Positions 45,330 through 56,018 of a stretch of 64,000 bases of DNA are shown piece after piece. The translations under genes were made by a program, and so were the position numbers. The number at the start of each line of letters is the position of its first letter. The first letter of the stretch is position 1. The notes beneath the pieces were generated by a model. It was not told the DNA's origin, made no database searches, and saw only the letters and a list, made by a program, of their open reading frames with translations. The stretch comes from Phlegmacium glaucopus (lineage: Eukaryota; Basidiomycota; Agaricomycetes; Agaricales; Cortinariaceae), in contig MU130381.1 in the NCBI GenBank assembly GCA_015039465.1, positions 591,807-655,806 of the forward strand, read 5' to 3'.

Positions 45330-48270
45330 TTACAGTGTCGTCAACGAAGATGGATCAGCAGCGTGCAGGCCAGTCCGCGGACGATGCACTGTCTCAGATG
45401 TCTCATCTTCCTTCCCGTCTTGGTCACTGGTTGGCTTTGGATCCAGATACAAGCTTTCACCAGCTGCTGCGTTTAGTTGAGCGGCCATCAGAGTTCGAAA
45501 TCGTGAATTTTGACGACCAATCTTCAACATCGATCATTGATTTGACAAAGCTTTCATGTCATAGCAAATGGAACTCACAAGCCCTCGATACGTTCCTGAC
45601 TCAGTTATCCGACCGCCTTCAAGAACTACTATTCGTTCTGCTCGCGCAATAGTCGATAATCGATGAGCAACCAATAATACAGTAGTCTGGCGTGACCGCA
45701 GGATTTTATCAACAGCATCATTAACCTAAAAAAAGAGGATTAATGAATTGCATTTCTAGGACACAGGTGTGTTTTAAATCACCCGTCTTTCAGATGTGGC
45801 ATCGAGTGAGCTTGTAGCTTCATCAAGAGCCAATATAAGAGGTTTCTTCAGGAGGGCGCGAGCAATAGCTAGTCGTTGACGCTGTCCGCCACTTAGGCTT
45901 AGCCGTCCAACTAGTTCCTTGGATGAGCAACTTGGCGCTCTATGGAGCATAAGTAGAAGTACTGACTTTCAGTGTCAAACCCATTTGGCATGCCCCAAAT
46001 AAATTCGCAATTAGCTTGTCGAGCAGCGTTCTCGATTTCTTCCCGGGTAGCATCTTGATTTCCGAACGCTATGTTAGAAGCGACTGAACCAGTAAACAAA
46101 ACTGGGTCTTGAGGAACAACGCCAATGATCTGACGCCAAGATGTTGTGGAGAATTCTCGAATATCTGTCGAGTGATGTGAGAATCATGGAGACTTCCTTT
46201 CGCGCGAAAGAGGTCAAACCTTTCCCGTCAAAAGTTATTTTGCCATGGATAGGGTCATAGTATCGTAACAGAAGGGAGTGAACAGACGATTTTCCACCGC
46301 CGCTTGCGCCACTGTCAGAAAGGATGAGCCCCTTATAGCCACACTTCAGTTAAAAAAGAATATTCGTACACAATAACAACACTCTCGCCAATGCCTAATT
46401 CGAGATTGAAGTCCTTCAGGATTTCCACACCTTTCCGACTGGGATATTCAAAGTGCACGTGTTCAAATTTCACAACGCCGAGTTGATCCTTGGGTACTTC
46501 CCCGCCTATACCATATGGGACAGCAGGTGACCTATCAAGAACTTCGAAAATACGCATTCCAGCACCAATCCCACGCATTATTGAGGACTATGAATAGGTA
46601 TGAGCCTATAAGCGCCATTGCGGAAATGGAAAGATCACACAAAAAATGAGCTGCGATGTGTTTTTAATATTTTACAGTCATCGAAGCAGATAAGGACTCA
46701 CGTAAGCATTTGCAATCCGTTGCCCACATAGACCGTATACAGCAAGAGACTTGTAAGGTCTCCCACTGAGATATCCCCACGCGAGACAAGGGTTCCACCT
46801 GTTCGGTAACTTGTTTAAGTTCGTTTTCTACTGGATCACATTCCGACGACCAACCATAGCCTAGCAACCCTAGCAAAGTAACATTGCCACTCCAGCCTGT
46901 GCTTCCAAAAAATATGCCAGTGGCGATCGCCTCCCTTCTTGCAAGCGTCAAAACACGGGTTACCTTGTCGTGAAACTTTTGTTCTTCTTGAGGTACGGCA
47001 TTAAAGGATTGGACTGTGCGCAAAGCAGAGAGTGCCTCAGAAGCAACCTAATGGAGTTCACTTAGATAAATAGGTTTATAAAGGCTCTTGCGCACCTTCG
47101 TCATATCACCTATGGCTTCCTGGGTTTGGTTGGAAAGTTTCTTAAGGTAACGTCCGTAGAAAACCTGTCAGTGTAATGAGTTGAATTGGAGAAAATACGG
47201 TGTATAAGGATCCAAGCATACAGCACCCAAAGACACGGGTGGCACAACCGCCAGCATTAGCATCGTTAATGTAGGTGACACATAAAACATGGCACCCACT
47301 AGACGAGACTTCAATGGCAGTTGTGTAGATGGTACTGATGGTACTTACATCCCACAGTAGACATTACAATGGCTCGAAGACCGTCTGACAGGTTTTGAGT
47401 GACACTGTTTGAAGTGAACTGTAAGGTAACTTTTCAAGAACAAGAATGGTAATAACCTTTCGCCGACAATGCTTGTGTCAACGCTCAGCCGACTCAGTAC
47501 GTCTCCCTCTCCCCGTTCAACAAATTCTACTTCCTGTCGGAGAGAAGCAGCGTAGGTTTGTTCGCGTAGGCGAGCAACTATTCTCTGCCCTGGATGTTTA
47601 AGTCAGCCCCTGATCACAAACATTCAGAAACCATCTGGGGGCGGACCTGATAGTCTCATCAGCATTGCACGACCAGCATTCGCAGCTGCACCCAGAGTGA
47701 AAAGGGAAAGGAGGAGACCTGAGGCGTGCCAAATAGAGAGATCAAATGGTATTTGCTGTACGAGATCTCAATACAAAGCAATGTATATCAAGAAACTGTC
47801 CTCACAGGATTGGTCGAAGAAAAGAAGTCAATCAATTTGCCAATGGTAAAGGGTACGCTCATTGACACAGCGGAAGACATCAACAACAGTCCGATGGCAA
47901 TGAGTAAAGGTTTTTTCTCTGGCTTGGCGAGAGCAAAAATTTTGCGTAAAGAAGATACATTCTGCGGTGCCTTGCTGAGAATTGGTGCGGGCAGGAATTG
48001 CGCAAGTTTTGTGGTTTTGCTCGGAGTGAGGTTCTGTTGAGACGAGGATTGCGTTGAATTAAACCTGCAATTGGCCTGCCAGACTCTTGAGGATGACAAG
48101 GACGGGGTGACTCTAAAGTCAGCCTTGTGGCCTAAAGGTCGATAATTACGACTAAGGGCAAAAATCACCGGCACTTGCTTTCCCCGAGGATTAGAAAAGC
48201 TAAGAGAGGTGACTCCAGGCAGTGGAGGTCCTGGTCTAGGCCGTAACCCACGAGCCCAGATGCCCAACAT
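45330..48270 (-). CDS. MDL1: mitochondrial ABC transporter, MDL1/ABCB10 type half-transporter
   Basis: The N-terminus ([20 protein letters not shown]) and following Arg/Ser-rich 80 residues suit a matrix-targeting signal. The membrane domain has [20 protein letters not shown] and blocks such as [52 protein letters not shown] and [20 protein letters not shown]. The nucleotide domain has [20 protein letters not shown], Walker [11 protein letters not shown]-loop [10 protein letters not shown], signature [18 protein letters not shown], Walker [14 protein letters not shown], and switch [11 protein letters not shown]. As a half-transporter it would dimerise in the inner membrane; yeast Mdl1 exports peptides. 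About a dozen introns. The tail ends [11 protein letters not shown] at 45330. Confidence 0.9.
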
Positions 48271-49607
48271 TCTGCGGGTTGTCTCTGACGGACTTTAGCT
48301 TCCCAAGGTCAGAAGACCTTTTACTGCCACAGCTGGGGGAGGGAGACGTGGAGGATGGCGACAGAGTCGCGTACTATCAATAATCGTGTAAATACTGATC
48401 AAGGCCTGTCAGTATTAAGTAAGCAGCCGTCTCAGGACGGGCCAAAAATTTGGCTGGTGTACTAGGTGTGCGGCGGAAATTGCCGCCACACTTTACTTTG
48501 ATCCCGCACTTTCCAACTCACGGTGCCATACGGTTGACGGCCATATTTCTTACCGTATACCGGGGACGGCAGCCCTAGCAAGTAGCTGGCGTTTTAGCAA
48601 CGTTTTAGTTTTAAAATGCCACTACATAAATCCCATCTGTTGGACTTCTCCGTGGGCTTTGATCAGATCACGGCTAGGCAGGGCGAGAAGGTTCATGAGA
48701 AACGCCTTACCGACAGGGGATGAGCACTTGCACCTCACGGAGACAAATTGCATTGAGCCATCTTCACATACGTGTTGGCCCTTCGTTTTAAGAGTCCAGT
48801 CAAAAAATTCCAGTCATGACACAAAAACCTGATTTTAAAGAGCAGAAGGTACCTCTTTGTTTTTAATTGTCAGATATAGAGCACCTGCGGTGGGTTACAA
48901 CTTCTTCATCTTACCATCCACAGTCATCCGTAACGCTTATCAATCTTCCACCCCTTCGATACTTGTGGCGACGACCAAATTATCATTCGGGTTCGACAAT
49001 GTTCAAAGGTCTTTCCCCCAGGGGTTTTTTAGTTCGTTGTCTCGTCTTCGAACCCTATACTTCCAACCCCATCGAGGCCTTTCTGACTCGCTGTTTCTTG
49101 GCATAACTTGGAGTGTTTCACTGCCAATACGTTGTGAAAAATTTTATTGTGTACCACAAGATTTGCCAACCTTCACGATCTCGCCTTCATCGTCCTGTCG
49201 TAACTTGTGTCGGGCATGCTTTTTTGGTCACCGCAGACCTACTCGACCTAGATAAATAATTTTCGATGCCAAATCAAACAGCTATCCATTTTATAAAGCC
49301 CGGAGCTGATCAGTATTGAACATATCATTGAATTTCATTAGAAATTGAAAGGACCGCCACCAGTGTTGGTTGGACGTGGACGTCTTCATCAATGGTATTA
49401 ATTGCCTTGGGCCTTGGTTGGACATGCTGGAACAAGGTGCAACAGGCATTATAGGCAAGTGCAAAATTTCTAGAGATTTCCTGTGCCAAAATGGATGCCT
49501 AGACAGGGTAGGAATCATTCTTAATTATAAGTAGATACAAGAAGTGGTCAGAGCTCAAGTGTTTCGTAACGGCTGTATATTAGTATTGCCATCACCACCA
49601 GAAGTCG
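48271..49607. other. 1.3 kb without a recognised gene
   Basis: Upstream regions of the ABC transporter (minus) and the lipase (plus). Open frames near 48857-49255 do not resemble any family I know. No repeat was identified. Confidence 0.4.
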
Positions 49608-49707
49608 AATGCCAGTGAGTCTGGTTTGGAAAACGATTCGAAGACCATTACTATCAAAAAATAACGCCAGGACACGTCCCTTCATTTGCACCTTTACCAG
49701 TACTACC

Positions 49708-51080
49708 ATGTCAAATTTACCATACTCCGAAGCCTGGCTCGCAGGACCTAGCTCTACTCAATTCTACACCCGCACATACACGCCTGCGCCGCCTGTATCA
49801 ACCAAGGCCGCCATTGTGTTCGTGCATGGCTTCGCAGAGCACATTGGTCGCTACACTCACTTCCACCCCTTACTTTCTGCCCGCGGAATCGCGGTGTTCG
49901 CATATGACCAGCGTGGATTCGGCTTGACTGCCCAAGACACTAAAGGGAACAAGAGCAAGACCAGTGCGTACGGAAAGACTTGTTGGAAGGACCAGATGGC
50001 TGATATCAAATGGGCCGTGGAACATACTCGCAAGTCATTCGAAGGTATACCTGTCTTCTTGATGGGTCACTCCATGGTAAGCTTTACAACCACCCTGGTT
50101 CTGAAATTTTGGTTCTGACGTTACATTTAGGGTGGTGGGGAGGTATTAGGATTTGCTACACAAGGCGAAAAGAGTGTCAACCATTCAGCGATCGCTTCTC
50201 TTGCTGGGGTTATCGCGACGAGCCCTCTCATTGAGCAAGCCACCCCCGCCTCCAAAGTCGCAAAATGGGTCGGTGGCCAAATGAGCAATGTCCTGCCCTA
50301 CATCCTCATTCCAGCTCCTGTGAACGCCGAGGTCAGTTTGTTATTAGTTTTTGCCTAACCTACTAATGTGGATTGGATTTTAGTACTTATCTCACGATGC
50401 TGAATTGAACAATGCCTATCTTGCAGACCCGCTCATTAGACCATTTGGATCCCTCAAAGGGGTGAGCGACATGCTGTCCCAGGTATAAATTTATTTCGTG
50501 ATTTGGTTTTCGTTTCTAATGGTTTTTGCTGACTATTTTTTAGGGAGAGTTACTGTTGCGTACTTACCAGAAAGCTTGGCCCCACGAACTACCAGTAAGT
50601 ATTCTGCGTTTCATCTCATTCTGCATCTCATTATGTTGCCTGCAGGTTGTGTTAATGCACGGGACAGATGACAAGGTTAATATTATTAACATTGCATATA
50701 GTTGCAGCTGAATGGCGTTCTCTCCCTTTCAGGTAACCTCTTACCGCGCCTCACAATTGTTCCACGACAAAATCCAGGCGGCAAGTAAGAATATAGTACT
50801 TTTCCCTGTACGTCTCCAGACCAAATCCTTCCACATGGAAATTTTCATCTCTTTCGGACAGGGCGGTTACCACGAATTACAGAATGAACCAGATGGTGTC
50901 AAAGAGAAAGTGGCTGAAGCGGTCATCTCTTTCATTGATGATCGTTTCACTCAGCCCGAGGTTGCTTCTTCTTCCCCTGAAGAAGTGACTGCAGTCGCCA
51001 ATTCTGAGCCTCTGGTAGAAACAACAAACCCTGCTGCTATGACTGAAGTTGCACACGACTCTGCAAAGGCGAAGATGTGA
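49708..51080 (+). CDS. monoacylglycerol lipase
   Basis: The protein MSNLPYSEAWLAGPSSTQFY continues with AAIVFVHGFAEHIGRYTHFH and AVFAYDQRGFGLTA. The nucleophile elbow FLMGHSMGGGEVLGFATQGE is split by an intron, followed by IATSPLIEQATPASKVAKWV and LPVVLMHGTDDKVTSYRASQ (acid). The last block is GGYHELQNEPDGVKEKVAEA (catalytic His). This is the yeast Yju3-type serine hydrolase that splits monoacylglycerols on lipid droplets and membranes. A Thr/Glu/Ala-rich tail follows. An in-frame ATG at 49609 would add 33 residues rich in Arg and Lys. Introns are near 50075-50130, 50333-50383, 50486-50543, 50593-50645, 50676-50732 and 50809-50861. Confidence 0.9.
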
Positions 51081-51340
51081 ACAGCTGGAAGGTATCATTC
51101 AGGGCAGATATCAGTTTTTCTTGGGATCTGGGTCATCATCATAGGGCGGATTGGACTGCGAGCTATGGACATATGATACGCAAATTCATGTGTATTCTTC
51201 ATCCACTTGAATATTTATGAACTTAAATTAGTGTACGAGCGTGGACGGCTGAATAACAAGCTTTTGGGTAAAGTATCCAATGATTAGAAACAAACAACTA
51301 ACTGGGCGGCTCAATTATAGTACCAAGGACAGCTATGAGC

Positions 51341-52396
51341 TTAATAGCCACCTGCACCAGGAGCAGCATCCCCTTCCCGCTTTAATCTCAACAAAACTTC
51401 CTTGAATCTTCCTAAGTCAGTCGTACCAGCACCTGTTCGTGCAATTGTCTTGCTCTGCGAGTTCTGAAGCTCAACTAGGCTGCAGATACGCTCCCATGTA
51501 GTCCCCGTCGAAAGAGAGGCTGAAAGTTCTCTAAGATATTCTGCTTCTGAGTTTCTGAGTTCGTGGGATGGTCGTCAACTTCTGCCCGGGGAAGAAAAAT
51601 AGATTAAGCCGCACTTGTTATCCCGAATGTTTCTTTCCTTCTTCTTTGAGTAGTTCTCATAAAATTCCTCGATTGCACGTTCAGCTTTGTCAATCGTTTC
51701 CTCGCGTCGAATTTTGGAAGCTTCATCACGGGCTCTAATCTCTTCTTGTTGTTTTTCGCGCCAGTCTCTGTAACAACAGTCAGGACACAGAAGGATTGCA
51801 TAGGCCGTTGTCATACGCACTTGATGACCTGGGGCTCCTCGGTGATATTTTGGGTCAAAATGGGGGTCGAAGAAAACAAAGAAGGATGTGGTTGAGGAGC
51901 GAATGTAGCACCATAGGTGGGCTGCTGCGGTATAGAGCGTTGCTAAATGATTCGTGTCAGTGAAGTTGTCCTTTCATGCTACACCATCATAGCGTGTGAG
52001 GGTAATCCATTACTGCATAAACCAGCATAGCAAACAGCAATTACTGGGGTTGCAGCCCATGCCTAGAAATGAATGCCTACTCACTTGACCAGCATCAATG
52101 TCAGGAAATTCGTTCTCGAATTTGTCAAAGTCGTCATCGCCCGTCACCTTTACTTGGGTATCCTTGTGTTGTTGAAAAGGAGGGCTTTCGAAATCATCGA
52201 AAGAGAACCCGCTACTTGTTTGGCCAACAACAGCAGGCTGTTGTGAGCTAATGAAGTCCCCAGAATCAATGTCAATGTCAGGGAAAGCTGAAGCGGCGCG
52301 GTCGAAATCGATGTCGTCGCCGCTAGTGTTTCCGCGCAGTGATGTCGAGAACTCGTTACCCAGAATGTCTGCTTCTCTTGAAAGAAAGTCGCTCAT
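51341..52396 (-). CDS. CLC1: clathrin light chain
   Basis: The N-terminal region (MSDFLSREADILGNEFSTSL) is acidic, with repeats of an FDxFENEFPDID type (DDDFDKFENEFPDIDAGQ). After introns come the conserved heavy-chain-binding helix VIKDWREKQQEEIRARDEAS, then KIRREETIDKAERAIEEFYE and NYSKKKERNIRDNK. The C-terminus has EAEYLRELSASLSTGTTWER and GRFKEVLLRLKREGDAAPGA. This fits the usual light chain, which regulates clathrin lattice assembly in endocytosis and Golgi traffic. Stop at 51341-51343. It is convergent with the lipase and divergent from GEP4. Confidence 0.9.
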
Positions 52397-52482
52397 AGTT
52401 GCTGTTTGAAGGGCTCGCTGGAACACAAGTGTGCCAGATGTTCAATCGTGGGAATATCTATTTCGTCTTGCCACTAACTGAA
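52397..52482. promoter_or_regulatory. 86-base divergent promoter, clathrin light chain and GEP4
   Basis: Only 86 bases separate the opposite start codons, so both promoters and 5' UTRs must share this space. No TATA box is evident. Confidence 0.45.
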
Positions 52483-53516
52483 ATGCCACTGAATGTGCCG
52501 GGGATTCTCGTGCCATTTCAACTCCTTGTACATTCACGACTAGTCATTCCTAACCTCGTCGTCAAAGGTATTTGTATCCATAGCTTTTCATGTCCATTTT
52601 TTGACTATATGGACGTAGGAAGACATCCGCCAGATTGACTTTGTTGCACTGAAAAAGGCTGGATATCGCGGAGCTGTCTTTGACAAAGATAATTGTCTAG
52701 TGAGAACCATCAATTCATTTTTCTCGTAGCATCCGTGAAGGTGTATTTCTTGCAGACGCTACCGCACAGGGATACCCTTGTTCCAGAGTTGCAGGTTTGC
52801 TCTAATTGTCCTCTTATGGCTTGAACTAACTCCGTGGCATGTAGGAAGCATGGCAGCAATGTAGAGAGACATTTGGTGAGGGAAACGTCCTTATTGTCAG
52901 CAATTCTGCTGGGACAGTATTGGATGCAGGAGGTATACAGGTGAGTCAAAACTTTCCCTTGTATATCAAGTTTCTTCCTGATAGGATTATGGTCCTTATA
53001 CAGTCTGAATCAGTGACCTATCATTTACGCGCCCCAGTCCTATTCCATAAATCATTCAAACCAGCATATTCATGTATCACCGCCATCCGTTCATATTTCT
53101 CTTCTCTCCACTCTCCGATCCGTGACCGCGAGCTTATCATCGTTGGTGACCGTATTTTTACCGACGTGGTCCTGGCCAACCGGATGCGCCTGCAAAACCG
53201 CCGATCAAAAGAACTCGGAATGGCCCTATCCCGTGCTTTTCAGACAGACGGTACTTTGACCACAGAAAAGGAATTTATTGGCAATAGTACTGGAGCGCTA
53301 CATCCCTTTGGACCTTTGTCAGTATGGACCACAGGCGTATGGAAGAGAGAAAGCATGGTAATGAGGTGGCTTGAACATGGGTTGATCAAGTTAGTTCAAC
53401 GTTGGTCTATTACACCAGCAGGTGAATCTATAGATACCAGTCCATTTCTACAAGTCCTCACAAAACTGGAACCCAAAAAAAGGCTTACAGCTGGTTCTGA
53501 AAACCTTGTCGGGTGA
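52483..53516 (+). CDS. GEP4: mitochondrial phosphatidylglycerophosphatase (HAD family)
   Basis: Exons give MPLNVPGILVPFQLLVHSRL, DIRQIDFVALKKAGYRGAVF with the HAD motif I FDKDNCL, and TLPHRDTLVPELQEAWQQC. Next is FGEGNVLIVSNSAGT, motif II. The third block RELIIVGDRIFTDVVLANRM is the GDRxxTD motif IV of the Gep4 family. The tail includes FGPLSVWTTGVWKRESMVMR. Gep4 dephosphorylates phosphatidylglycerophosphate on the matrix side of the inner membrane, the step before cardiolipin. The KDN form of motif I is normal for this family. All motifs are intact, and the gene ends at TGA 53514-53516. About five short introns are needed. Confidence 0.9.
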
Positions 53517-53791
53517 AGTTTTTTTGTTGATATTTTGTATTGATGGGAATGGCCTATTTTGGAGAACCGGTGACTGTCTGTATATTTGCTGTATATGAAG
53601 GAGAAATCCTGTGATATACAGACCGGTAATTAGGGTAGCGCGGGTTCTCGTGACATTATGTAACTAGTGGTCGACTCCGTACCTTGCTGAATAATCCCCC
53701 TTTTTCTTGGGCAATGAAATTGTGAACTATTTGGTCAGGGCTTTTTTTTTTGAACAAGTATCACAAGGTTGGAGGTGGGGGGGGGGGGCCG
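53517..53791. other. intergenic with 12-base G run
   Basis: A run of 12 G lies at 53777-53788, followed by the last CpG (53790-53791) before the CpG-free tract. Confidence 0.7.
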
Positions 53792-54069
53792 CATTGATTT
53801 TTGGGGATGGTAATTGTGAATTTGTGATATTGTTGGCATGAAGTGTTGTTATATGGGTTGAATGGAGGGGTGTTTATGTTGAATGTTTCACTTGCATAGT
53901 AGAGCTTGCAATGAGGAGATGATCAGGGACAAACAAGTACAACAAAAAGTTACAATATTTTGGTGTTTTTAGAGGATTCAGCCATGAACAACACCATATC
54001 TTATTTATTTGTATTTGTTGAAGTTACATTTAGACCCTGGAGAAACCTTGCTTTACAGCAAGGTAATAC

Positions 54070-55354
54070 AATCTTGTTATGCCCCCATCTTGCACTGAAG
54101 GTCACCACCTAGCAGTGGCAGCTGCAACTTTTCTTGTGAATGCAGCTGTGTTTACTGCTCAAATATATGCAGGTTCATTCTATGACAAGACTCCCTATCA
54201 TACCTCTGCTCTCACTGGTGAAATGTGGGTTGCAGAGCTCATGACTGGCCATCTGGATCATATGATGATTTCATATCAAGTCAGAGCTTGGCATGAGGCT
54301 CCATGTTTTTATGGCCTTCATAGAAGCCTTGGGTACTGCAGGGTTGAAAGCAACCTGATATATTTCCCTTGAGCAACATGTTGCAATCTTTCTCTATACC
54401 TGTGTAACAGGGTTGTCCATCTGCCATGTTGGAGAGGGGTTCCAACATGCAAATGCAACAATATCCAAGTGTGTCAGCCTCTGCATTGCTATTAGGAATG
54501 CTCATCCAATTCCTTCCTAAAGATCTTTTTGTACAGTGCTCTATGCACTTTCTTCTCCATTTTATTCCACCTATGTTTGGCTCCCAACAATTCATGATCC
54601 TGTCCCATTCAAAATCACAACAAACCCCAAATTTTTCCCTTTCTTCAAGGATGCTTTGGGTGCCATGGATGAAACTCACATTAATTGCTGTCCACCATCT
54701 GATGAGTGGCACCTTGCTCAGGACCAAAAAGGAGCAGTCTCACAAAATACATTGGCTTGTGGCTTCAACATGTGGTTTCAGTATATCCTCAGTGGAATGG
54801 ATGGTTGTACTGCTGATGCCAGCATGTATAATGATGCAAGACTATCTGACCTCACTATTCCAGAGGGCAAATACTATTTAGTGGATGTGGGTTTTGGCAT
54901 GTGTGACTTACTTTTAATCCCATATTGTGGTGTGCATTACCATCTTGTGGAATGGGGTTGTGCTGGTGTGAGGTGAGTGTTCTGATCATTTCAGAGATGT
55001 GTAGCTCATTTTTAAACCATTAGGCCTGTAACCAAGGAGGAGCTATACAATTTGTGTCATGCATCAGCCTGAAACATTGTTGAATGAGTTTTTGGGGTGC
55101 TCAAGTGATGCTTTGTTATCCTGGTACACCCACCAGAATATAGCATGGAAATTCAAGCCTGCATACCTCCTGCCCTTGCAGCCACCCACAACTTCATTTG
55201 TGACCATGACCCAGATGAGATTTTTGAGTTTCAAGAAGCATTTGACCCTCAGCCAGGTTCTGTTTTATATGGAGACCTTGGAACTGGGCCTGCTAGATGT
55301 GCAGAAGTTGTTGTTGTATTTTTGGGACTAGCAGTGCCTGTTACAAGTACTTGA
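54070..55354 (+). pseudogene. PIF/Harbinger-type transposase remnant
   Basis: Reading across frames gives KTPYHTSALTGEMWVAEL, YISLEQHVAIFLYTCVTGLS, HVGEGFQHANATISK, DALGAMDETHINC (first DDE-type Asp), DGCTADASMYNDARLSD (second Asp), YYLVDVGFGMCDLLLIPY, HLVEWGCAGVRPVTKEELYN and NIVE with the third acidic residue, then IQACIPPALAATHNF. This is the DDE_Tnp_4/HARBI1-like family common in mushrooms. It is dead: TGA stops at 54356, 55070, 55085 and 55106 fall where relatives have Arg, and there are frame changes near 54290 and 54520. No terminal repeats were delimited. The 8-kb copia element lies immediately downstream. Confidence 0.8.
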
Positions 55355-55491
55355 AATATTACTAAGCAAATGTAATGTAAATAAAATGTAAGTATAAGTC
55401 CCTAAAATGGTAATAACTGTCTAAGCATGATAATTTCCACAGTTGTATGGGCAACATCAAGGTGTGATAGAATTGCTCAGGCAATGTGGAC

Positions 55492-55496
55492 TCACT
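55492..55496. repeat. target-site duplication, left copy (TCACT)
   Basis: TCACT abuts the left LTR and recurs at 63519-63523 after the right LTR, a perfect 5-bp duplication as made by Ty1/copia integrases. Confidence 0.9.
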
Positions 55497-55663
55497 TGTG
55501 AGCAGCAACGACGGGAAAATAGGAAGAAACTAGTTAATTATGAGACACGAGGTGGCAATTACAAAATACAAGTACAGAAGTAGAAACATCATAACACTAG
55601 TATACATATGGATAAAGAAAGACATTACCTAATCATACATAGTACATCGGTTTGATTCCAACA
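55497..55663 (-). repeat. copia 3' LTR (167 bp)
   Basis: Sense ends are TGTTGGAATC and CTGCTCACA. It matches the right LTR at 165 of 167 positions. The two differences are ACACGAG versus ACATGAG and ATCATAA versus ATCGTAA, both transitions at a CpG in one copy. Confidence 0.95.
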
Positions 55664-55672
55664 CTCCCCCTC
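55664..55672 (-). other. polypurine tract of the copia element
   Basis: In element sense, GAGGGGGAG lies directly before the 3' LTR, the expected plus-strand primer for reverse transcription. Confidence 0.85.
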
Positions 55673-56018
55673 AAACCGGTAATAAACCTAAAGTAGTAGT
55701 GAATTTCTTCACCTTTTGGGTTGACAGCGGTTTGGTTAATATATCTGCTGTCATATTTTCTGTAGGACAATAAGAAATGTCGATGGTTTCGTTGTCAATA
55801 CAAAATTTAATGAAGTGCCATCGAATATCGATGTGCTTGGTACGGGCATGGAATTGCCCATCCGAGTGTGTGAGCGCTATGGCTGATTGGTTGTCGCAAT
55901 TGAGTAATATGGGGTGATTAAGTGGCTGGAAGATCTCGCCAAGTAAGCGGCGAATCCAAAGAAGTTCCTTGGCAGCGTGAGTTGCAGCCACGTATTCTGC
56001 TTCCATAGTTGAGAGCAT
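55671..56018 (-). pseudogene. copia RNase H, C-terminal part
   Basis: The frame reads MLSTMEAEYVAATHAAKELL, WIRRLLGEIFQPLNHPILLN, CDNQSAIALTHSDGQFHART, KHIDIRWHFIKFCIDNETID and ends TTLGLLPV. STMEAEY, CDNQSA and RTKHIDIRWHF are standard copia RNase H motifs. It is separated from the rest of the domain (57371 onward) by an unidentified insertion of about 1.35 kb. This fragment itself has no internal stop. Confidence 0.9.

Larger units (their letters stand above)
53792..55508. other. CpG-free tract (about 1.7 kb)
   Basis: Reading every line, no CG dinucleotide occurs between 53792 and the first one at 55509, just inside the copia LTR. Host genes nearby contain many CG. The tract covers the Harbinger-type remnant and its flanks. 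Confidence 0.9.

Noticed and set aside
48857..49255. Plus-strand frame of 132 codons
   Set aside because: Starts at a non-ATG codon, no recognisable domain, and no supporting splice structure.
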